Source of the DNA: Timema cristinae
Lineage: Eukaryota > Arthropoda > Insecta > Phasmatodea > Timematidae
DNA length: 64,000 nt
Direction: 5' to 3'
Assembly (NCBI GenBank): GCA_039000515.1
Contig: JBCFYV010000012.1
Location: forward strand, 44,423,535-44,487,534
Position 1 is the first letter of the stretch; each line of letters begins with the position of its first letter. The notes below the pieces were generated by a model. That model was not told the DNA's origin. It ran no database searches and worked only from the letters and a program-made list of their open reading frames with translations. The position numbers and the translations under genes were made by a program. Shown piece after piece: positions 58,597-64,000 of the stretch.

Positions 58597-61500
58597 TTAT
58601 CTAACTACGTTACCTCTACGTTCCTTCTTCTTTCCTACCACTGTGGCAAACCTCAGTAAACACGCGAAGATCCTGGTATCTCCCACCATCGCTGATGGCG
58701 TAAGCTGCTCCCCAACCTCCAACCTAAGGATTCTTCTTTCCCTCTCGAAACGCTCGCAGGACCAGCAGCACGTTCCCAGCATCCTCGTAGGCGCCACAGG
58801 CCTCGCATTCCGGATTCTCCTTCAGCACGAAGCCGTGCAGCTTCGAGTTGAAATTCCCATGACCGGTGAGTAGCTGAGTAGCATAGTGATTGGTACCGAC
58901 CCAATCACTCTCCATCCTATCCTGCACAGATGGCAAAAAACGACAAGTCTCCCTGCCTTTGGTGGACCTGTCCCATCTCACATGCCAGGTGGCAAGTGAG
59001 TATCGCCGCGCATTCCTCCTCTCTTCTCAGGTCCAGGCCATTCTTCTTTGCCCAGTAACGTCTAGCCCTCTCCCTAACGAGCAGGTCGATTGGCAGCACT
59101 CCTGCAACAATAGGCAAGGCATCGTGAGAGACAGTATTATATCCCTTAGTGACCGCGAGGAGCGCAAACCTCTGTGCTCGTAGCAGGATGATCTTGCTGC
59201 TGTCGACCTCCATACGGTGCTGCCACACCGCACATCCGTAGGTCAGCACCGACTCCACCAGGGCCTTGTACATCTTCCATAGTTAGAAAAGTCCAGTCCC
59301 CAGGAGGTCCTCCAGACTCGGATGAGTCTCCCGAACACCGCCTTCGCCACTCCCGCAAACCATTCTGAAATGAGCATTGAAAAAAACTCTCATCTAATAA
59401 GACACCCAGATACCTGTTTACCCTAAGTATCCTATGTGCGCGCCGCCCATGTGCACCGTAGGATGCTCATCGCTGAGTGCCTCCCCTTTAGCAGAGTTAT
59501 CTTCGTCTTCTCCCTCGAAAGGAGAGCCGAGCCTTCACTCCCCATTCGAGCACCATCCTCACCGCGTGCTCTGCCTTCGCCTCCAGCTCAATTCTGATGT
59601 CACCTCTTACGAGTAGAAGACCGTCCTCTACGTAAGCATAACAACTGACGCCATCTCTGAAATTCAATTTAAAAAAGTCATCAAAGATTAGCAGTCATAA
59701 GGCCGGACCCAGTACTGACCCCTGAGGGCAGCCCTGAGTCAGGACCTTCACGGACTCCATCTGCTCCAAATACAGCCCGGTCGTCCGATTCCTAAAATAA
59801 TCTCTTACCACCTCATACAGGTTCTTGGGACATCCCGTTCTTTTCAGCTTCTCCAAGATCCCTGGCCACCAGGCGCTGTCGAAGGCAACCGAGATGTCCA
59901 AGTAGATGGCGAGAACGTATCGACAGTCGCTCTCAGAGATGTCGCGAAGCACCCTCTCCAAAGCATCCACAGTACCTCTTCCAGGACGAAACCCATACAG
60001 TTGATCATCAAGCACATCATTTACCTGTATGTAGTCCCAGAGCCTCAGAGCGAGAAGCTTCTCCATCACCTTACCAAGCACGTTGAGCAAGGTCAAAGGC
60101 CGATAAGACTTGGAGCACGTCGGGTCCCGGTCCGGTGACTTCAAAAGGATCCTCAGCTCTCCTGCTTTCCACGGGTCGGAGAAACGGCCTTCCAGCAAAA
60201 TTTTGTTGGCGATATCCAGCAGATACTCAGAAATAAAGCTCCAGGACTTCTTCACCATCTCCAACGTCAGGAGATCCAAACCAGGGCCTTCTTGTTACGG
60301 CAACTTCGATCACGTCATGTAGCTCCTCCTTGTTAAAGAGAGGATTGTCTACTCCAACGTAGTCCTCCGTCGCCTCCGCTCTCAGGGCCCGGTGTCTGCC
60401 GGCGTCCATGGCAGGGTCATCATCTGGAACAATGACCCACTATCACCGCCCTCGCAGTCTCAGCAGCGTCATCTGTAACAAGACCATCCACCCTCAGCCC
60501 AGCCACGAGCTGCGCCTATCGTGCCTTACCCATGTAAGCTTGTAAACCAAAGCCCCACGGGTCCCGGTTAACTGTGCTGGAGACGAACCCTCTACAGCTT
60601 GCATCCTTGGCTCGCCTCACCATCCAGACGTATTCATTCCTCGCCCTGGCGTACGCCCGTCCAGCCTTCGCGTCCTGTCTCCTCCTTCTCCTGGCCCGAG
60701 CCCCCTCCTTCTTCTTCCTCAGAAACTCTGGAGTCAACCAGGTGGCCAACTTCTCTATCCTCTTTGCCCTTGGGATCGAGCGGTCGCAGGCAGATCTCAT
60801 GGCCTGCGTCAGGGCCCTCGCCCTTCCATTAATGTCAGCGATGACCTCAATCCCCTCCATCTATGCCCAAGTTCTCGCTGATACTTCCTCCAATCAGCAT
60901 GGGCTACACAGTTTCTCGTCCTATGGCCGACCAGTTCAGAATCTTCTCTCCGAACGTCCCCCAACTCAAAGGAGATGAGGTTATGGTCGCTGCTGCTGCC
61001 ATCTGTAACTCTCCAATTCCTTATTTATCTCCCCACACCCCTCGTCACGAAGGTCACGTCGATGTTGGTGCCCCCACCTACTGCCCCGTCGTAGGTCGTC
61101 AGCTCCACCGGCTCGTTGATGACTATGAAGTCCTCCTCCGCTACGAAGGCCTCCAGCGCCGCACCTCTCTCGTTCGTAGCTCCGCTGTACCAAAGCACTG
61201 ACTTGGCATTGGCGTCCACCATGACGATGACTTTCCTCCCTCTAAGCTACAGCAGCACATGCCGGAGATGGCCGATGTGCGGCTCGATGGGGTCTCTATG
61301 CCTGAAATAACACGACACATAAACACACATCCAACCCCTGCCACTTACCTGGGCACAGGTACAGTACTCATTAGACAGGTGGGCAAGAAACAGTACATCG
61401 TACTCAGCCCGTGCGATATAAATCGCAATCCAAACTTGATTTTCCATCCTCGCGTATACCATCCTACCTCCCCCCAGCTCGGAACTACCCCGTTCCGGAA

Positions 61501-61611
61501 ATAGCGCTCCTGCAGAGCCAGAAGATCTATCCCCTCCTCCACGATGGTCCCCTTCATCTTGTCGGTGACCAGGATGGCCCGCTGAGCATTGAGCTGTGAA
61601 CATTTAAGCAT
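58597..61611 (-). pseudogene. ORF2: endonuclease and reverse transcriptase, multiply disrupted
   Basis: The start ATG at 61609-61611 overlaps the ORF1 stop. N-terminal endonuclease: QLNAQRA and LALQERY (usual QEPY), then DANAKS (61199-61216) and NIDVT (about 61054-61066). Reverse transcriptase, mainly 60279-59695: SYRPLTLLNVLGKVMEK, YGFRPGRGT, LDISVAFD (first catalytic Asp) and QGCPQGSVLGP. The frame then meets TGA at 59695-59697, where the family usually has Trp. The catalytic YADD box reads YVED (59623-59634). The C-terminal part (59273-58597) has LTYGCAVW, QLLTGHGNF and CEAC, but the expected His and last Cys of that zinc finger are replaced (GNVLLVL). At least five frame changes occur (for example near 61345, 61247, 60860-60400 and 60280). 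Confidence 0.9.
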
Positions 61612-62650
61612 AGTTGGTGCAGTTAATCCCGTTTTGCACTGCCCTTACGTAGACGGGACAGTCACGGTCACTTACCCCATGTGCATGAGGCTTACAAACC
61701 TCATGCAGTTCGCACACTTAGGTGGGGAATCCTTTTGGGACAGGCTGCTCGTGGATGTTCGCCGGCGCAGTGCAAGCATATCTCCCTCGGAGACACGCTC
61801 CAGGACCCAGTGGTTGTCGGCGGTATTCTTCCAGCCGACCTTGAAGTGCTTCCCGAAGCCCTTATCAAACTCTTCCTTCATCATTTCCCCGTCGAAATTC
61901 TGCGCCCAGATCGCCTCCCTCACCTCCTCCTCCGACAGGTCCCTGGGCACATCATAAATTAGTACCTTCGGGTTACCCACCTTTGGGTTCTCGACCCTCA
62001 GTCCCTTCTCCTTCACCTGCTCCTCCAGGACAGACCCCCGACCGCTCGTCCTTCGTCTCCACCAGGACTCTGCCCCTTCCAATCTTCCAGACGTTGCGGA
62101 CCTTTATGCCCGCAGCCCCAGGGTTAACCGAACTCAGCAGCTTCTCCTTGGTCTGCTGACTCATCTGGGTCGAATCCCTGTCCTCCGGGAAGAACAGAAT
62201 TACCTTGGGTCTCTCCACGATTTTACCGGTTCTCTCGGTCAACTTGGGTGTCCTCTGGGACCTTGGGGCTGCCGGTCCACGCTGCACTTCCGCCTTCGTG
62301 GCGTAGCTCCCTCCGGCAACCTCCATCGGCTCTTCGCACTCCTTCCCCACAGCAGCCCTGAAAACAGAAATCAGGTTCCCCCCACACTCCCTCAACAACC
62401 CCATTACCTCCTCTCTCATTTCTTCCCTTCCCTTGAGACGACCCTTCAGGAAGGCCACCTCTTCCACGAAGGACTTCATGCAGCCTCCGATCTCTACCAA
62501 GTTGGCCTGGAGGGTCTCCGCCTGCGCAATGGTGACCGCCCTCTTCGATTTCACAATGGAAGCGAACAGTCTCTCCAAATCGGCCACGCACCGCTGGCCC
62601 TTGGAACCAGCAGAGATTCCACCAGTCTTCCTCCTCGAAACAGCCTCCAT
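61604..62650 (-). pseudogene. ORF1: gag-like nucleic-acid-binding protein with zinc knuckles, frameshifted
   Basis: ATG at 62648-62650 follows an in-frame TAG about 40 bases upstream, so this start is reasonable. The N-terminal half is basic then helical (residues about 25-110, coiled-coil-like, EVAFLKGRLKGREEM). A central fold around LIYDVPRDLSEEEVREAIWAQNF is typical of R1-clade gag proteins. A frameshift lies at the CCCCC run near 62035. Further on, a knuckle of form C-x2-C-x3-H-x4-C (61740-61778) is in one frame, KCANC (about 61706-61719) in another, and the C-terminal DCPVYVRAVQNGIN ending in TAA at 61604 in a third. The first knuckle seems deleted. Confidence 0.85.
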
Positions 62651-62989
62651 CTCCCCTTGTCGTTGCTGACGCTCCTCTTTCTGCTACTGCTGAGCACCTC
62701 CACGCTCAGCCCCGCGGTGGTGTCCCGAGCACGAAGGTCAATGGAGGAAAGTCCAGACGATCCAGCCGGACAACTGGGGAGGCCTTTCCCCCAACCGGCG
62801 TCCCGAACGGTGGCGTCTCCAACCCCTTGGCATGCCTTAGAATACATTACTAGGCTCAAAGGGCACTGAAAGAACACAACAAGAGAAACAGCAGTAAAAG
62901 ATTCCAAAAACCATCCTGACAGGAGCCAGACAACACCCAATCACAATAGCAATAGCCCTACTTAATCAATAGAACACCTAAGTTCTATG

Positions 62990-64000
62990 ATCCCCTAACA
63001 ACAGACACAAGAGAAAATTTCTAAGTTCCAAAAAATGCAAAAATTAATATAACTCAGCTAAATCTTATCCAATTTTAACAAATCTTACTTTATAGCACTC
63101 CTACAGTCAAACTACTACTTTAATTTAAATACCAAAAACCCCTAAGGTCACTAATTTAAACAGATACCTCTATGAGCCTTAAAAAAAACAGAAAAAAAAG
63201 TTAAAAGTCCTGAAAAAAACAAGATACAGCCTATCTCAGAAACTAACTAAACAAATTCAACAAATCCTACTTTAAAAGACGCACAGAAACTGCTTACAGC
63301 TTTAGTCTATTGACTTAACCCTCAATTCCTAACAGAAAAACCTAATATCCAACAGTTCCCATCAGTAAACACAAGAAAAATCTAAGTCCAAGATCTCACA
63401 AACAATGGTTATATCTCTAAAAATATCTAATCAATACTAACAATTTTTACTTATAAACACTCCTGCTACCTTCCTACGACTTTAATTTAAATGGACAAAC
63501 CCTCTAAGAATAACTAAAAAAGAATTTTGAACACATACCTTTTGAAGTGGCTGAAAACAATAAAAGTTAATAGTCCAACAACAACTAAAAGCATACCTAT
63601 CTCAGCTAATAATTATTCAAATCTAACAATTCCTACACTAAAACCTTCCAAAGAGCAATATGTAGCTTTAATCTAAGTAAAAAACCTCTCTAAAACCTAA
63701 TATAACTGACAGTTACCTAAACTACCTCTGAAGTGGCCTAAAAAGTTAAAGTCCAAAATACGTAATTATTGAAATAACTCTTAAACTAACCAAAATAACT
63801 CACTGAAACTTACACAAACCTTCTTAATATCATTATCTAACTTCTAAACTAACCAGTAACCCCTAACTATACAATAAATTTAAATTTTATTCAAAACAAC
63901 CCAAAACTCAGAAATTTACCAAACACTCTTGTATTTTAAACCCAAATTACTCAGAGAAATCCCTATTGAAAACCTAATGAAATTTTAGCCCTCTACAGAA
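62990..64000 (-). repeat. Tandem ~180-bp monomers upstream of the LINE ORF1
   Basis: On the plus strand a segment of form AAGT(T/C)C..., then (T/A)A(T/A)CTCAG followed by AAC-rich text and AATCCTACTTTAAAA, recurs with anchors at 63051, 63233, 63413, 63599, about 63776 and about 63947: spacings of 182, 180, 186, about 177 and about 171. Some units share CTTTAATTTAAAT and others CTTTAATCTAAGT. Units are diverged and AT-rich, in contrast to the GC-rich ORFs. Position directly 5' of ORF1 fits a monomer-type LINE 5' UTR promoter array; a pre-existing satellite at the insertion site is the alternative. Confidence 0.75.

Larger units (their letters stand above)
58200..64000 (-). mobile_element. R1-type non-LTR retrotransposon (LINE), decayed, 5' end beyond window
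   Basis: Read on the minus strand: tandem 5' monomers (64000 to about 62990), leader, ORF1 gag (62650 to 61604), ORF2 endonuclease/reverse transcriptase (61611 to 58597) and a 3' UTR that continues to roughly 58200. The order, the apurinic-type endonuclease before the reverse transcriptase, gag zinc knuckles, an 8-base ORF1/ORF2 overlap and the C-terminal Cys motif are the plan of R1-clade elements, which use target-primed reverse transcription. GC content is far above the surrounding DNA. Frameshifts, a nonsense codon and an altered catalytic motif make this copy non-functional. The 3' junction and any target duplication could not be fixed. Confidence 0.9.

Noticed and set aside
60516..60978. 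Plus-strand ORFs within the LINE (for example 60574-60978)
   Set aside because: Shadows of the GC-rich minus-strand ORF2; no independent motif.
1..64000. CRISPR array or prokaryotic operon
   Set aside because: No regularly spaced identical repeats with unique spacers, no ribosome-binding-site-led gene clusters; the content is eukaryotic repeats.

Overview
The window looks like intergenic DNA from an arthropod nuclear genome, probably an insect with a large, repeat-rich genome. The background is strongly AT-rich. There is no dense array of long ORFs as in a prokaryote. tRNA-derived SINEs, Helitron and hAT-type remnants and microsatellites occur throughout. The one recognisable protein-coding unit is a decayed non-LTR retrotransposon of the R1 type, a clade known mainly from arthropods. 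I found no host exon that I would defend; most short ORFs are chance ORFs in AT-rich DNA or lie inside repeats. No rRNA, functional tRNA or CRISPR array was seen.

Layout. 1-15 kb: AT-rich desert with a few old SINE fragments, three GC-richer unique islands (2.2, 9.4 and 13.3 kb) and a minus-strand copy of an unclassified interspersed repeat (14 kb). 15-20 kb: a (TAC)n tract, SINE copies, and a Helitron 3' end (19.17 kb) followed by about 440 bp of TA-rich repeat enclosed by a 20-bp inverted repeat. 20-30 kb: unique islands, a hAT-like end, a SINE of a third family, and a diverged tandem array of ~120-145 bp units (28.2-29.35 kb). 30-50 kb: a SINE-rich belt in which two different tRNA-headed SINE families (A and B) end in the same 3' tail; several copies still have exact target-site duplications. 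41-53 kb: two clusters of an alternating alpha/beta repeat; the second cluster carries a Helitron and a hAT-like insertion, and sibling units serve as empty-site references. 55.8-56.65 kb: a MITE-like element with ~20-bp terminal inverted repeats and many CGAATATTCG-like motifs. 58.2-64.0 kb: the R1-type LINE on the minus strand, with its 3' UTR at the low-coordinate end, a broken ORF2 (endonuclease, reverse transcriptase, C-terminal zinc-finger region), a broken ORF1 (gag with zinc knuckles), and upstream a tandem array of ~180-bp monomers that runs off the window.

How the parts relate. The SINEs must be moved by a LINE with a matching 3' end. The R1-type element here does not show the SINE tail, so the partner is probably elsewhere in the genome. 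Several AT-type microsatellites start exactly at SINE tails, so retroposition appears to have seeded them. The strongest candidates for something little described are the mosaic SINE pair with its hairpin tail, the tandem-monomer 5' region of the R1-type LINE, and the alpha/beta repeat clusters with nested insertions.
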